A stretch of 64,000 nucleotides of DNA from Bradyrhizobium sp. RP6 (GCF_003837805.1 NZ_RQIT01000007.1:221512-285511), one strand, 5' to 3'; counted from the stretch's first letter, positions 9,187-19,553 are shown. Program-made: numbers and translations. The notes: generated from the letters alone by a model not told the origin.

Positions 9187-9524
9187 CGGACGCGCGACTG
9201 GAGGCGGCGCGACAGTCCAGACTCCGTCATTGCTTCGTCGCTCCGCTCCTCGCAATGATGACGTGAGGCCCCGCGGCTTACTCTCTGTCGGCGACCCCCG
9301 CGCGACGACGAAGCCGCACCGACGAAGGCTGCTGGGGTCCATTCCGCCGCGGTTCATCTTCCCCCGGTTACAAACTGTTTCACACCCGCCACGCCGGTTC
9401 CATCTTCCCGGCCAAATTCGGCCCCGGATCAATTCCTAAAGTTTCGGTAAGCGGGTCCCAAGGTAAGGATTTCGCAAGCAATGAAAGTTACCAAAAGGTC
9501 AATCCAGACTGGAGTATTTGAGCC
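9187..9524. other. Intergenic stretch with one partial palindromic repeat
   Basis: 338 bases without a convincing gene. Bases 9228-9263 (CCGTCATTGCTTCGTCGC through CTCGCAATGATGACG) are a short, partial copy of the GTCATTGCGAG-type repeat. The rest is lower in G+C toward the right and probably holds the promoter of the gene starting at 9525, but no clear -35/-10 pair stands out. Confidence 0.5.
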
Positions 9525-10517
9525 GTGAGCGAACCATTGCCCGAGCAGCCTGCCCAGGATCATGGCGCCGTCGAATCCATAGCGACCGCGCCGCAGGCCA
9601 TGGAGGCTGCTGCCGGGATCGACGCCCCCTCGATCGCCCCCGATCACGAGGCGCCGCCCAAGCCGGATCCGGTCAAGGCGGAAGCTCCCAAGGTCGAGCC
9701 CCCGCGGATCGACGTGCCGAAATTCGAAGCGAAAGCCGAACCCAAGGCCGAACCCAAGGCCGAGCCAAAGCCGGGCAAGCTCATCGTCATGGCGCCCTCG
9801 GACCGGTCCTGGGACCGCGAGGACTTCGCTCCCCATGTGAAGGCGGACGAGCCGCGCCAGACCGGCAGGCGCCGCTTGTCGGCGATGGCCGCGGTGGTGG
9901 CGATCGCCGCTTGCGTCGGCGCGATCAGCGGCGCGCTTGCGACCGCCGGCATGATGCGTCTCGCCGCCCCGGCCCAGGCGCCGGTGCAGGTCGCCGACAC
10001 CAGCGCGCTGGATGCTTCGGTCGCGCGGATCGATGCCGACCTTGTCGCACTGAAGGCCAATGTCGAGCAGAGCTCGAAAACCGGCGTCAGCCAGTTCAAC
10101 CGGACCAATGACCGCCTCGACAAGCTCGAGAAGGCGCAGGCCGAGCCGCTGGCCAAGATCGCAAAGCTGTCCGAGACCGTCGACAAGCTTCGCGCCACGC
10201 CGCCCGCAGCGTCCGCGCAGGCTGCAGCAGCTCCCGCCAGGGAGACCACCGGCTCGATCGCGCCGGCCCAGGTTGCGACCGCCGCAGCCGCACCGGCTCC
10301 CGCCGCCCCCAGGACCGAAGTCGGCCGTCTGCCGACAATCGAGGGCTGGAGGCTGCGCAATGCCGGCAATGGCGGTGCGCTGATCGAGGGCCGCGACGGG
10401 CTCTACGAGGTCTATCCCGGCGATCCCATCCCCGGCGTCGGCCGCGTCGATGCGATCCGCCGTCAGGACGGCCGCTGGGTGGTCGTCACCAGCAGGGGCC
10501 TGATCGTGTCGCGCTGA
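9525..10517 (+). CDS. Hypothetical Ala/Pro/Lys-rich single-pass membrane protein
   Basis: 330 aa. GTG start at 9525 with GGAG 10 bases upstream. Residues 1-90 are low complexity, with an EPKA tetrapeptide repeated several times. A single membrane segment lies around 120-145 (AAVVAIAACVGAISGALAT). A coiled-coil-like stretch follows (ASVARIDADLVALKANVEQ, NDRLDKLEKAQAEPLAKIAK), and the C-terminal globular part (about 270-330) begins VGRLPTIEGWRL and contains ALIEGRDGLYEVYPGDPIPG. The layout suggests an inner-membrane protein with a periplasmic C-terminal domain. Function unknown. The gene ends 17 bases before a clear terminator and appears to be a single-gene transcript. Confidence 0.75.
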   Translation: MSEPLPEQPAQDHGAVESIATAPQAMEAAAGIDAPSIAPDHEAPPKPDPVKAEAPKVEPPRIDVPKFEAKAEPKAEPKAEPKPGKLIVMAPSDRSWDREDFAPHVKADEPRQTGRRRLSAMAAVVAIAACVGAISGALATAGMMRLAAPAQAPVQVADTSALDASVARIDADLVALKANVEQSSKTGVSQFNRTNDRLDKLEKAQAEPLAKIAKLSETVDKLRATPPAASAQAAAAPARETTGSIAPAQVATAAAAPAPAAPRTEVGRLPTIEGWRLRNAGNGGALIEGRDGLYEVYPGDPIPGVGRVDAIRRQDGRWVVVTSRGLIVSR

Positions 10518-10534
10518 GCGTTCGATATCTTTCG

Positions 10535-10569
10535 AAAAGGCGCTTCACCACGATGTGAGGCGCCTTTTT
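10535..10569 (+). terminator. Rho-independent terminator
   Basis: Stem AAAAGGCGCTTCAC (10535-10548) pairs with GTGAGGCGCCTTTT (10555-10568) over 14 positions with one T-G wobble and a six-base loop, ending in a T-run. It lies directly after the gene at 9525-10517. The A-rich left side would also allow function in the opposite direction. Confidence 0.85.
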
Positions 10570-10606
10570 ACTTGAATAGGCGTCTCTGCGCGGTGTTACC
10601 TGAGGC

Positions 10607-12145
10607 ATGAGCCGCGCCTTGCGAATTCTCTTTGCTGTCGCCGTATTGTTGGGCGGCGTCGTTTCGCTATTCGCAGCGGAGAATACGGCGCTGACGCGCG
10701 GCACGGCGATCACCGATCCCGATCTCCTGCGCAAGCTCGACCAGAACAGCACGCTGACGATCTCGCGTCTGCTCTCGCCGGAGCGGAACGCGGACGTCCC
10801 GCTCACCACAGACCTGATGTTCGCGTCGCTGCCGCAGCTGAAGGAGATTCCGCCGGCGATCGATGCTGAACTCGATCGCTACATCGCTCGGTACAGCGCG
10901 ACATATCCGACCGAGACCATCGGCGTCGGCGAAGGCTTCGACGTCCAGTTGTTCGATCGGGCCAATCTGAAGTCGCGTGACACGCGGTTCGTGCTGGCCG
11001 GGATCGTCAACCGCATGGACCGCGCCTATGTGTCGGAAGAGTCCTGCGGCGAGATCCGGCTGATCTATCGTCTGGCGCGTTTCGACGGCGGGCCGAATGG
11101 CGGCAAGACCGCAACGCGCCTGCCAATGACGCTCAACCTCGTGATGAAGGCGCGCGATCCGCGTCAGACCGATGCGAACGGCACGCCGGTCACCTGCGCC
11201 GAGGTTGCCCGGCGCTGGCTCGACAATGGCGACTGGCAGGGGTTGATCGGCAGTCGAATCCCCCCTTACGACGCCATGCTCGACCGCATCGAGACCAACA
11301 TCCAGGTCTCGGTCGCGCCGAAATCGGCGCTGCACGATTTTCGCTCCGACTATCTGCTCAAGGTGTTCAAGTACGACGCTGCCACGAAGACGTTCGGGGA
11401 ATCGACGCTGGAGAACCAGATCGACCGCGACAGGATCCACGCCGACGATGCGCTCCTGCGCGACTTCAAGGCCTGGTTGCTCGCGCCCGATCATCTGCGC
11501 GAATTCGATCTCGGCACCGTGCTGATCCCAGAAAAATTCCTGGCCAGGGCCGCGGTGGTGCCGACCCCAGCCGGCCTCGATGCCTCGGCGCTGCAGCCCG
11601 AGTTCGGCATGATGCAGGGTGAGGGTAGCGGCGATCCGGTCTTCACCGCTGGCGACGTGATCGGTGCGCTGAAGCAGGCGGCGGCACGCGGTGTCGACAT
11701 GCAGAACGTCCGCTCGGTCGCAGGCTTCCAACGCCGTCTCAACGACGTCACCTGCGCCGGCTGCCACCAGACCCGCGGCATCGGCGGCTTCCATTTCCCC
11801 GGCGTCGATTGGCTCGCGGACAGGCCCCCCAATTCCGCCATCGTGCCGGCCTCGCCGCATTTTTTCGGCGACCAGCTCCGCCGCCGCGACATTCTGGTCG
11901 CGTTCGCCTCCGGCAAAAGGCCTGATTTCTCACGCGGATTTGCCAGCCGGCCGCAGACCCGCGGAGGTAAGGAACTCGCCGGCACCGAATATCAGGACGG
12001 CTGGGGCGCGCATTGTTCCCTGCAAGATGCGGGATCGGGAGCGCCGGACAAGAGTTTTACGTCATGGAGCTGTGCTAACGGTCTCACCTGTCAGGCTGCC
12101 GCGGCCTCGCGCCGCATCGGCATGTGCTTCATCAAGACGCGTTAA
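10607..12145 (+). CDS. Exported protein with one c-type heme motif, function unknown
   Basis: 512 aa. ATG start with TGAGG just upstream. N-terminal signal peptide (RILFAVAVLLGGVVSLFAA). A single c-type heme attachment motif CAGCH lies at residues 383-387 and is followed by QTRGIGGFHFPGVDW. The C-terminal part is cysteine-rich (WGAHCSLQDAGSG, SWSCANGLTCQAAAASRR). The body matches no family I can name; the region around RFVLAGIVNRMDRAYVSEES is well ordered and looks globular. A periplasmic location and heme binding are inferred. The next small gene starts 24 bases downstream. Confidence 0.7.
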   Translation: MSRALRILFAVAVLLGGVVSLFAAENTALTRGTAITDPDLLRKLDQNSTLTISRLLSPERNADVPLTTDLMFASLPQLKEIPPAIDAELDRYIARYSATYPTETIGVGEGFDVQLFDRANLKSRDTRFVLAGIVNRMDRAYVSEESCGEIRLIYRLARFDGGPNGGKTATRLPMTLNLVMKARDPRQTDANGTPVTCAEVARRWLDNGDWQGLIGSRIPPYDAMLDRIETNIQVSVAPKSALHDFRSDYLLKVFKYDAATKTFGESTLENQIDRDRIHADDALLRDFKAWLLAPDHLREFDLGTVLIPEKFLARAAVVPTPAGLDASALQPEFGMMQGEGSGDPVFTAGDVIGALKQAAARGVDMQNVRSVAGFQRRLNDVTCAGCHQTRGIGGFHFPGVDWLADRPPNSAIVPASPHFFGDQLRRRDILVAFASGKRPDFSRGFASRPQTRGGKELAGTEYQDGWGAHCSLQDAGSGAPDKSFTSWSCANGLTCQAAAASRRIGMCFIKTR

Positions 12146-12169
12146 ACCAACAAGCGATTTGGATGACCC

Positions 12170-12334
12170 ATGACGAATACGAGCGAAGCGAACAAGGAGC
12201 GCAATCGCGAGATCGCTCATAATGAGGAAGCCAAGCAGGTCACCGGCAGCGTCCGCGTCAGCACCTGGGCGATCGCGGTCGCCTTCATCATCGGCGGCAT
12301 CCTGTTCACGCTCGGCTGGCTGTCGTTGAGGTGA
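12170..12334 (+). CDS. Small single-pass membrane protein, 54 aa
   Basis: An open frame of 54 codons encodes a charged N-terminal half (MTNTSEANKERNREIAH) and one membrane segment near the C-terminus (STWAIAVAFIIGGILFTLGW). It lies 24 bases after the heme-protein gene on the same strand, with GGATGA just upstream. The clean soluble-then-membrane architecture argues for a real gene. Function unknown. Confidence 0.55.
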   Translation: MTNTSEANKERNREIAHNEEAKQVTGSVRVSTWAIAVAFIIGGILFTLGWLSLR

Positions 12335-12399
12335 TCAAAGCCCCTCACTTTGCGTAATTCGTCATCCGCTTTCCTGGCAGCAGTTCATAGGCCGGCTTT

Positions 12400-12431
12400 C
12401 CGGATTGCTTCGCTGCGCTCGCAATGACGGG
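12400..12431. repeat. Half copy of the GTCATTGCGAG-type repeat
   Basis: CGGATTGCTTCGCTGCGC followed by TCGCAATGACGG matches the right arm of the palindromic repeat at 3536-3658 and 42186-42264. The left arm is missing or degraded. Confidence 0.7.
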
Positions 12432-12459
12432 GCTTTGTTGCACGGGCGGCCTCCCGATC

Positions 12460-12535
12460 GTCGTCCCGGACAAGCGCAGCGAAGCGGGGCGCAGATGGGG
12501 TCCCGGGTTCGCGCTTTTGCGCGCCCCGGGACGAC
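12460..12535. repeat. Intergenic palindromic repeat, GTCGTCCCGG type
   Basis: Starts GTCGTCCCGGACAAGCG and ends CGCCCCGGGACGAC, with inner arms GGGGTCCCGGG. The two ends are inverted copies. It lies in the 222-base gap between the small membrane protein and the convergent CoA-transferase gene. Related elements are at 27724-27866 and 49676-49790. Confidence 0.75.
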
Positions 12536-12556
12536 AGTGGAGCGCGAGGCGCCGCC

Positions 12557-13762
<1,206 letters not shown>

Positions 13763-13876
13763 CGCGGCGTTGCTCCCTCGCTCTTGTCGTTTCCCGCGCG
13801 CTGGAATTGGCGCGGGCGCATCGTCGAGCATTAGACCGATGTTTCGGCTGGATGCAACGGCGCCAGGTGCAGGGCC

Positions 13877-16876
13877 TCACTCCTCCCCCGCAAGCAGGGC
13901 GGCATTGCCGCCGGCTGCTGCGGTGTTGATGGTCACCGTCTGCTCGGTGGCGAAGCGCGCGAGGTAGTGCGGGCCGCCGGCCTTCGGGCCGGTTCCGGAC
14001 AGGCCGTTGCCGCCGAAGGGCTGCACGCCGACCACGGCGCCGATCATGTTGCGGTTGACGTAGATGTTGCCGACCTGGGTGCGGTCGATGATCGCCTCGA
14101 TGGTGTCGTCGATGCGGGAATGGACGCCGAGGGTGAGCCCGTAGCCGGTGCGCTCGATCGCCTGCAGGACGCGTTCGAGATTCTCGGCGCGATAGCGTAC
14201 GACATGGAGGATCGGGCCAAAGATCTCCTCGGTGAGCTGACCTGCGTCCTTAAGCTCGAAGATGTGCGGCGCAACGAAGCAGCCGTCCGGCGCGTGGCCT
14301 GCAAAGTGCAGCCGCGCCTCGCGCTTCATCCGCGCGATGTGCGCATCGAGGCGTTGCTTGGCCTCCCCGTCGATCACCGGCCCGACATGCGTCGCAACGT
14401 CGGAGGGATCGCCGATCTTCAACTCGCGCGCGGCGCCCGCGATCATCTCGATCATGCGGTCAGCGACGTCCTCCTGCACGAACAGCAGCCGTAGCGCCGA
14501 GCAGCGTTGGCCGGCTGAACGGAAGGCCGAGGTCACGACGTCGTCGGCGACCTGCTCGGGCAGCGCGGTGGCATCCGCGATCATCGCGTTGATGCCACCG
14601 GTTTCCGCGATCAGCGGCACGATCGGTCCGTCCTTGGCGGCGAGAGTCCGGTTGATGCTGCGGGCCACTTCGGTCGAGCCGGTGAAGACGACACCCGCGA
14701 TATCCGCATGCGCGGTCAGCACGGACCCGATGCGGCCATCGCCGGTGACGAGGTGCAGCGCGCTCTTGGGGATGCCTGCCTCGTGCAGCAGGGCAACGGC
14801 CTCGCTTGCGATGCGCGGCGTCTGCTCGGCGGGCTTTGCGACCACGCTGTTGCCGGCCATCAGCGCGGCCGTGACCTGTCCCAGGAAGATCGCCAGCGGA
14901 AAATTCCAGGGCGAGATCGCGACGAAGACGCCTCGGCCGCGCATGGCGAGCACATTGCTCTCGCCGGTCGGACCCGGCATGGCAGCGTCGCCCCCGAACA
15001 GCTTGCGGCCCTGCGCGGCATAGTAGCGGCAGAAGTCAGCGGCCTCGCGCAGTTCCGACAGCGCGTCGTCAAGCGTCTTGCCGCCCTTGCGCTGCAACAG
15101 CGCGATGAAGTGTGCGCCGCGGCTCTCCAGCAGATGCGCGGCCTGCTCCAGCGCGGCCGCCCTCGTACCGGCCGGTGTTCGGGTCCAGGCGGCAAAGCCG
15201 GCGCGTGCCGCGGCGACCGCCGCACTGGCCTGATCCGGCGACGCATCGGCAATCGGCTTGAGGCCGGCCGCCTGGGCCTCGACGTCGGTCAGCAACCGGT
15301 CGAGCGCGGCACGTTCGCCGAATTCGATGCCGCGCGAATTGCGCCGCTCCGGCGCGAAGAGATCGCAGGGCAATGGGATTTTGGAATGGGCCGCCGCCTG
15401 CGGCCGGGCGATGCCATCTGCCGGACGCTGCAAAAGCGCCGACACCGGCACGCGATAGTCCGCGGCCTGCGCCACGAAGGACGAGTTCGCGCCGTTCTCC
15501 AGGAGCCGCCGCACCAGATAGGCGAGGAGGTCGCGATGGCTGCCGACTGGCGCGTAGGTGCGGTAGGCGATGTCCGGGCGATCTTTGGCCAGCTGCTCGT
15601 ACAATGCTTCGCCCATGCCATGCAGGCGCTGGAATTCGAAGCCGCCGCTGTCCGCGGCAAGCTCCAGCACGGTCGCGACCGTCAGCGCGTTGTGGGTGGC
15701 GAATTGCGGGAAGATGCGCGGTCGCAAGGCCAGCAGTTTCGTCGCGCAGGCGACGTAGTTCAGATCCGTCATCGCCTTGCGCGTGAATACGGGATAGCCG
15801 CCGAGCCCGCGCTCCTGAGCGCGCTTGATCTCGGTGTCCCAATAGGCGCCTTTGACCAGCCGCACCATCAGCTTGCGGTCATGTGCACGGGCAAGCGCAT
15901 CGACATAGTCGATCACCGCGCAGGCGCGCTTCTGATAGGCCTGGACCGCCAGGCCAAACCCGTCCCAGCCGGCAAGTGAGATATCGGCCAACGTGGCCGC
16001 GATGACGTCGAGCGACAGCTCCAGACGGTCGGCCTCTTCGGCATCGACGGTGAAGTTCAAATCGTGAGTCTTGGCGCGCTGTGCGAGGTCCAGCACCAGC
16101 GGCACCAACTCGGTCATCACACGGCCACGGCTGATCGCCTCGAAGCGTGGATGCAGCGCCGAGAGCTTGACCGAGATGCCGGGCCGGTCGGGCAGGGGAT
16201 GGTTGCCTGCCGCCTTGCCGATCGTCTCGATCGCGCTCGCATAGGCGTCGAAATAGCGTCTCGCATCGGCCGCCGTGCGTGCGCCTTCTCCGAGCATGTC
16301 GAAGGAATAGCGTGTCTTCTGGCTGGAGCGCGGCCCGCCCCGCTCCAGCGCCTGCTCGATGGTCTCGCCCAGCACGAAATGATTGCCCATCAGCCGCATC
16401 GCCTGGCGCGTCGCGGTGCGCACCGCCGGCGCGCCGAGCCGCTTCACCAGACGGCCGATCGTGCCGTCGGGCGTCTCCCCGGGCTGGATCACCCGCGCCG
16501 AGAGGCCAAGCGCCCAGGCCGAGGCGTTGACCAGGAACGCGGTGGACTTCGTCTCGTGATGGATGAAATCGCCCTCGCCGAGCTTGTCCTCGATGAACTG
16601 GTCGGCGGTGCGCGCATCCGGCACGCGCAGCAGCGCCTCGGCCAGCACCATCAGCGCGAGCCCCTCTTTGGTCGAGAGCGCGAACTCCCGCAGCATGTCC
16701 TCGACGCCGCCGAGGCGGTCGTCACGCTTGCGGATCGCCTCGATCAGCCGCGTCGCGGTGCGGTCGATCCGCGCCTCCTGCGGCGGGCTCAGATGTGCCG
16801 ATGGCAACAGACGCGCGGCAATGTCGGCGTCGTCAGGTGCATAGGGGGCGGTGAAGGGAGGCGGGTTGTTCGGCAT
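13877..16876 (-). CDS. putA: Bifunctional proline dehydrogenase / delta1-pyrroline-5-carboxylate dehydrogenase PutA
   Basis: 999 aa, the length I recall for the Bradyrhizobium japonicum minimal PutA of known structure. It oxidises proline to glutamate in two steps with channelling. The proline dehydrogenase barrel spans about 120-470 (GISVKLSALHPRF, LMVRLVKGAYWDTEIKRA, YRTYAPVGSHRDLLAYLVRR). The P5C dehydrogenase part spans about 500-990, with IAETGGIN and the catalytic Cys in SAGQRCSALR near 790. There is no N-terminal ribbon-helix-helix, so unlike the E. coli protein it cannot repress its own gene. The divergent Lrp-type gene 113 bases away fills that role. Start MPNNPPPFTAPYAPDD. Confidence 0.96.
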   Translation of the reverse strand: MPNNPPPFTAPYAPDDADIAARLLPSAHLSPPQEARIDRTATRLIEAIRKRDDRLGGVEDMLREFALSTKEGLALMVLAEALLRVPDARTADQFIEDKLGEGDFIHHETKSTAFLVNASAWALGLSARVIQPGETPDGTIGRLVKRLGAPAVRTATRQAMRLMGNHFVLGETIEQALERGGPRSSQKTRYSFDMLGEGARTAADARRYFDAYASAIETIGKAAGNHPLPDRPGISVKLSALHPRFEAISRGRVMTELVPLVLDLAQRAKTHDLNFTVDAEEADRLELSLDVIAATLADISLAGWDGFGLAVQAYQKRACAVIDYVDALARAHDRKLMVRLVKGAYWDTEIKRAQERGLGGYPVFTRKAMTDLNYVACATKLLALRPRIFPQFATHNALTVATVLELAADSGGFEFQRLHGMGEALYEQLAKDRPDIAYRTYAPVGSHRDLLAYLVRRLLENGANSSFVAQAADYRVPVSALLQRPADGIARPQAAAHSKIPLPCDLFAPERRNSRGIEFGERAALDRLLTDVEAQAAGLKPIADASPDQASAAVAAARAGFAAWTRTPAGTRAAALEQAAHLLESRGAHFIALLQRKGGKTLDDALSELREAADFCRYYAAQGRKLFGGDAAMPGPTGESNVLAMRGRGVFVAISPWNFPLAIFLGQVTAALMAGNSVVAKPAEQTPRIASEAVALLHEAGIPKSALHLVTGDGRIGSVLTAHADIAGVVFTGSTEVARSINRTLAAKDGPIVPLIAETGGINAMIADATALPEQVADDVVTSAFRSAGQRCSALRLLFVQEDVADRMIEMIAGAARELKIGDPSDVATHVGPVIDGEAKQRLDAHIARMKREARLHFAGHAPDGCFVAPHIFELKDAGQLTEEIFGPILHVVRYRAENLERVLQAIERTGYGLTLGVHSRIDDTIEAIIDRTQVGNIYVNRNMIGAVVGVQPFGGNGLSGTGPKAGGPHYLARFATEQTVTINTAAAGGNAALLAGEE

Positions 16877-16888
16877 GGCGTGTCCTGT

Positions 16889-16941
16889 GGCTAATTTCAG
16901 GATAAGGCCCGCATGACCGTCGTTCGATAGACAAATTAGCC
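16889..16941. promoter_or_regulatory. Divergent putA-putR control region with long-spaced inverted repeat
   Basis: GGCTAATTT (16889-16897) and AAATTAGCC (16933-16941) are exact inverted copies separated by 35 bases, inside the 113-base gap between putA and the Lrp-type gene. A shorter symmetric element, TTCTGCCTTAGAA, lies just to the right (about 16943-16955). Lrp-type regulators often bind spaced palindromes, so these are the likely PutR sites; binding is inferred. Confidence 0.6.
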
Positions 16942-16989
16942 GTTCTGCCTTAGAAAATAAAGTTCATGGGGCGAATGGCCGAGTAAAAT

Positions 16990-17451
16990 ATGGAATTCGA
17001 TCGCGTCGACCGGAAGATCCTCTCGATTCTGCAGCAGGACGGCCGCATCGCCAATGTGGAGCTCGCCGAGCGCATCGGGCTGTCGCCGACGTCGATCGGC
17101 GAACGGCTGAAGCGCTTGCAGCGCGAGGGTGTTGTCGAAGGCTATGGCGCGCGGCTCAACCCGCACCGGCTCGGTCTCGGGCTGCTGGTGTTCGTCGAGG
17201 TGCTGCTCGACAAGACCACGCCCGACAATTTCGAGCGCTTTGCGCGTGCGGTGAAACTCGCGCCCGAGGTGTTGGAGTGTCACATGGTTGCCGGCGGCTT
17301 CGACTATCTTGTAAAGGCGCGGCTTGCGGATATGGCCGCCTATCGACGCTTTCTCGGCGAGACCCTGCTGTCGATGCCGGGCGTGCGCGAGACGCGGACC
17401 TATGCGGTGATGGAGGAGATCAAGCGCGACGCACCGTTGCCGGTGGGCTGA
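16990..17451 (+). CDS. putR: Lrp/AsnC-family regulator, probable PutR
   Basis: 153 aa. N-terminal winged HTH (residues 1-55: MEFDRVDRKILSILQQDGR, ERIGLSPTSIGERLKRLQ) and C-terminal RAM/ligand-binding domain (ECHMVAGGFDYLVKARL, LSMPGVRETRTYAVM). Standard length for the family. Divergent from putA with 113 bases between starts. In alphaproteobacteria PutR activates putA in response to proline, which fits this position. Confidence 0.9.
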   Translation: MEFDRVDRKILSILQQDGRIANVELAERIGLSPTSIGERLKRLQREGVVEGYGARLNPHRLGLGLLVFVEVLLDKTTPDNFERFARAVKLAPEVLECHMVAGGFDYLVKARLADMAAYRRFLGETLLSMPGVRETRTYAVMEEIKRDAPLPVG

Positions 17452-17622
17452 CGACATGCCGTCGCGATTGTCATTGCTGTGGCGTGAAGAAGCGGTCTTC
17501 CAAGGAAAATAACTATCCCCCGTGCAATCGCAACGCCTGTCGTCGACTGCACTGGCCGTCTACTGAATTTTCTTGGCCCGGCTCCCGGATTGGCCTGGGA
17601 GGCAGCAAATAGCTGGTGGGCT

Positions 17623-17823
17623 TTATACTTTGAGGTTTTCTGCGGAGGTCTTGCCCCGGTTTGCGATCTCTTCGTATTCCACCGTCTGTCCCTCGTTGAG
17701 GGTGGACAGACCGGCTTTCTGCACCGCCGAGATATGCACGAACACATCCTTGCCCCCCGACGCAGGCTGGATAAATCCATAACCCTTCGTCGGGTTGAAC
17801 CACTTGACCGTACCTTTAGCCAT
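17623..17823 (-). CDS. cspA: Cold-shock-domain protein, CspA type
   Basis: 66 aa, full cold-shock domain. Nucleic-acid-binding motifs are RNP1 (KGYGFI) and RNP2 (VFVHI), after a [14 protein letters not shown] start. ATG 17823 is used with GGAGAAA about 8 bases upstream; an adjacent in-frame GTG adds only one residue. Binds single-stranded RNA/DNA and acts as an RNA chaperone. The leader upstream (about 17824-17920) is G+C-rich and contains facing CCGAACCGGCC/GGCGGTTCG elements, compatible with a structured 5' UTR as in other csp genes. Confidence 0.95.
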   Translation of the reverse strand: MAKGTVKWFNPTKGYGFIQPASGGKDVFVHISAVQKAGLSTLNEGQTVEYEEIANRGKTSAENLKV

Positions 17824-18032
17824 CACGACTTTCTCCGCGGGTCTTCCTCCGAGATCGCGAACCGCCAGTCCCCGCCAACCGGCCGGTTCGGTCCTATAGG
17901 ATACGCGGAATGTGGCAGGCTTGGTAGCTCAAACCACATCGCCATTTCGCTGAATTCCGCTCAACTTCGCGGCGTTTTTGCCGGTTTTGCCCGTTTCGCG
18001 GTCAAATGGCCCGCATGCGTCCTCCGCATCCC

Positions 18033-18341
18033 TCAATACGTCGCAGCCAGATAATCGACGATCTTGCCGACATCGGCATCGTCGATCGGCGCGCCATAGA
18101 CCTTGATCATCTTCGTCACCTCGGCCTGCCAGAAGCCCTTCTTGTCCTTCATCGGCGGCTGCGTGGCAATGTAGTCGGACGAGTGGCAGGCGCTGCAATT
18201 GCCTTGCACGACCTCGAGATTGGGACCGGGCTTGAAGGCGGCGACCTCGTCGGGAGTCTTGTAATTGACCGGCGCGGCAAACGCCGAACCCACTGCGGTG
18301 GCTAGGGCGAGCGTGACGGCGGGGAGAACGGTGCGCTGCAT
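18033..18341 (-). CDS. sorB: Cytochrome c subunit of sulfite dehydrogenase (SorB-like)
   Basis: 102 aa. Signal peptide (MQRTVLPAVTLALATAVGSA) and one c-type heme motif CSACH at 49-53. A conserved Met in EVTKMIKVYGAPI is a likely axial ligand. It starts 12 bases after the stop of the molybdenum subunit gene on the same strand, the usual sorAB order. It would accept electrons from sulfite oxidation in the periplasm and pass them to a larger cytochrome or the terminal oxidase. The symbol is assigned from context and motif rather than from an alignment. Confidence 0.82.
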   Translation of the reverse strand: MQRTVLPAVTLALATAVGSAFAAPVNYKTPDEVAAFKPGPNLEVVQGNCSACHSSDYIATQPPMKDKKGFWQAEVTKMIKVYGAPIDDADVGKIVDYLAATY

Positions 18342-18353
18342 GATCAGTCTCCT

Positions 18354-19553
18354 TCAGGCCACGCTGACGCGGACGGTTTCGACGACGTTGCGTAAGTAAC
18401 CCGCCGGGTTCCAGCGCGGCGTGTCCGGCTGCGTCTCGCCGCCATTGCCGGTGGCGCGCACCTTGAGCTCATGGCTGCCGGCGTCGAGCTTCACCGGCAG
18501 CTTCCATTCGCGGAAGGCGTAATTGCCAAGGTCCTTGCCGAGCTTGGCACTCGTCCAGGTCTTGCCGCCGTCGGTTGAGACCTGGACTTCCTTGATGCCC
18601 TTGCCGCCGTCGAAGGCGATGCCGCGCAGGGTCGTCGTTCCCGCCTTCAGCCTGGCGCCATCGGGGACGCTGGTGATGAAGGAGCGGATGGTGAAGCGGT
18701 TGATCGGGATCGTCGCCTTCGGCGCGGTGCCCGGCTCGACCGCGTTGTTCGGCGTATCGGGAATGCGATACGCCGACTTCATCCAGAAGCCGTCATAGAC
18801 GTTGTCGATGACGGTGATCTCGTTGAGGTGCTTGACCCAGTAGGTGCCGAAATAGCCGGGCACGATCAGGCGCAGCGGGAAGCCGTTGAGGAACGGCAAG
18901 TCCTCGCCGTTCATGCCATAGGCCAGCATCACCTCGCCGTCGGTGGCGTGATCGAGATCGAGCGCCTTGACGAAATCGGGCGTCTTGTCGCTGACCGGTC
19001 CGTCCATGCCGTTGAACGTGACCTGCTTTGCGCCGCTCTGAACGCCGGCCGTCTCCAGCACGGCCTTCAGCGGTACGCCGCGCCAGCGCGCGCAGCCCAT
19101 CGCGCCGTTGGCGAGCTGGCCGCCTGCAACGCGCGGCTCGAAGAAACCGCGGCTGTTGCCGGAGCACTGGTTGACCGCGACGATCTCCGTCGCCTTCATC
19201 TTCCTGATGTCCTTCAGCGAAAGTTTCAGCGGCTTGTCGACCTTACCCTTGACCTCGAGCGTGAACTTGTCGGGGTCGAGATTGTAAGGCAGGTCGGAGA
19301 GGTGATAGCGCACGAAGAACGCGTTGTTCGGCGTGATCGGACCGTCGTTGAACACCGCAAACGGCGTCTCCAGCTGCGGCGGCCGGCTGGTCAGGCCGAT
19401 CATCGGCCGCTTCTGCGGATATTTCACCAGCGGCCGTTCGCCATTGGCGAAAGGCAGGGTGACGGTGTCGAGCGCCAGCGCCTTGGTGGAATTCAATGTG
19501 GCCGCAATGGCGGCAACGCCCGCTCCCTTGAGCAGGTCGCGTCGGTCGAACAT
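18354..19553 (-). CDS. sorA: Sulfite oxidase-family molybdenum subunit (SorA-like)
   Basis: 399 aa. Twin-arginine-type signal (MFDRRDLLKGAGVAAIAATL), so exported folded with its cofactor. The oxidoreductase molybdopterin domain has the single Mo-coordinating Cys at residue 130 in AVNQCSGNSRGFF. The C-terminal dimerisation domain (about 280-395) has the sulfite oxidase signature GIKEVQVSTDGGKTW. Together with the adjacent cytochrome this forms a SorAB-type sulfite:cytochrome c oxidoreductase. The pair detoxifies sulfite from taurine, thiosulfate or other organosulfur use and yields electrons. Confidence 0.9.
   Translation of the reverse strand: MFDRRDLLKGAGVAAIAATLNSTKALALDTVTLPFANGERPLVKYPQKRPMIGLTSRPPQLETPFAVFNDGPITPNNAFFVRYHLSDLPYNLDPDKFTLEVKGKVDKPLKLSLKDIRKMKATEIVAVNQCSGNSRGFFEPRVAGGQLANGAMGCARWRGVPLKAVLETAGVQSGAKQVTFNGMDGPVSDKTPDFVKALDLDHATDGEVMLAYGMNGEDLPFLNGFPLRLIVPGYFGTYWVKHLNEITVIDNVYDGFWMKSAYRIPDTPNNAVEPGTAPKATIPINRFTIRSFITSVPDGARLKAGTTTLRGIAFDGGKGIKEVQVSTDGGKTWTSAKLGKDLGNYAFREWKLPVKLDAGSHELKVRATGNGGETQPDTPRWNPAGYLRNVVETVRVSVA

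Noticed and set aside
10607..12145. Di-heme cytochrome c peroxidase
   Set aside because: Only one CxxCH site is present and the surrounding sequence does not follow the MauG/CcpA pattern.
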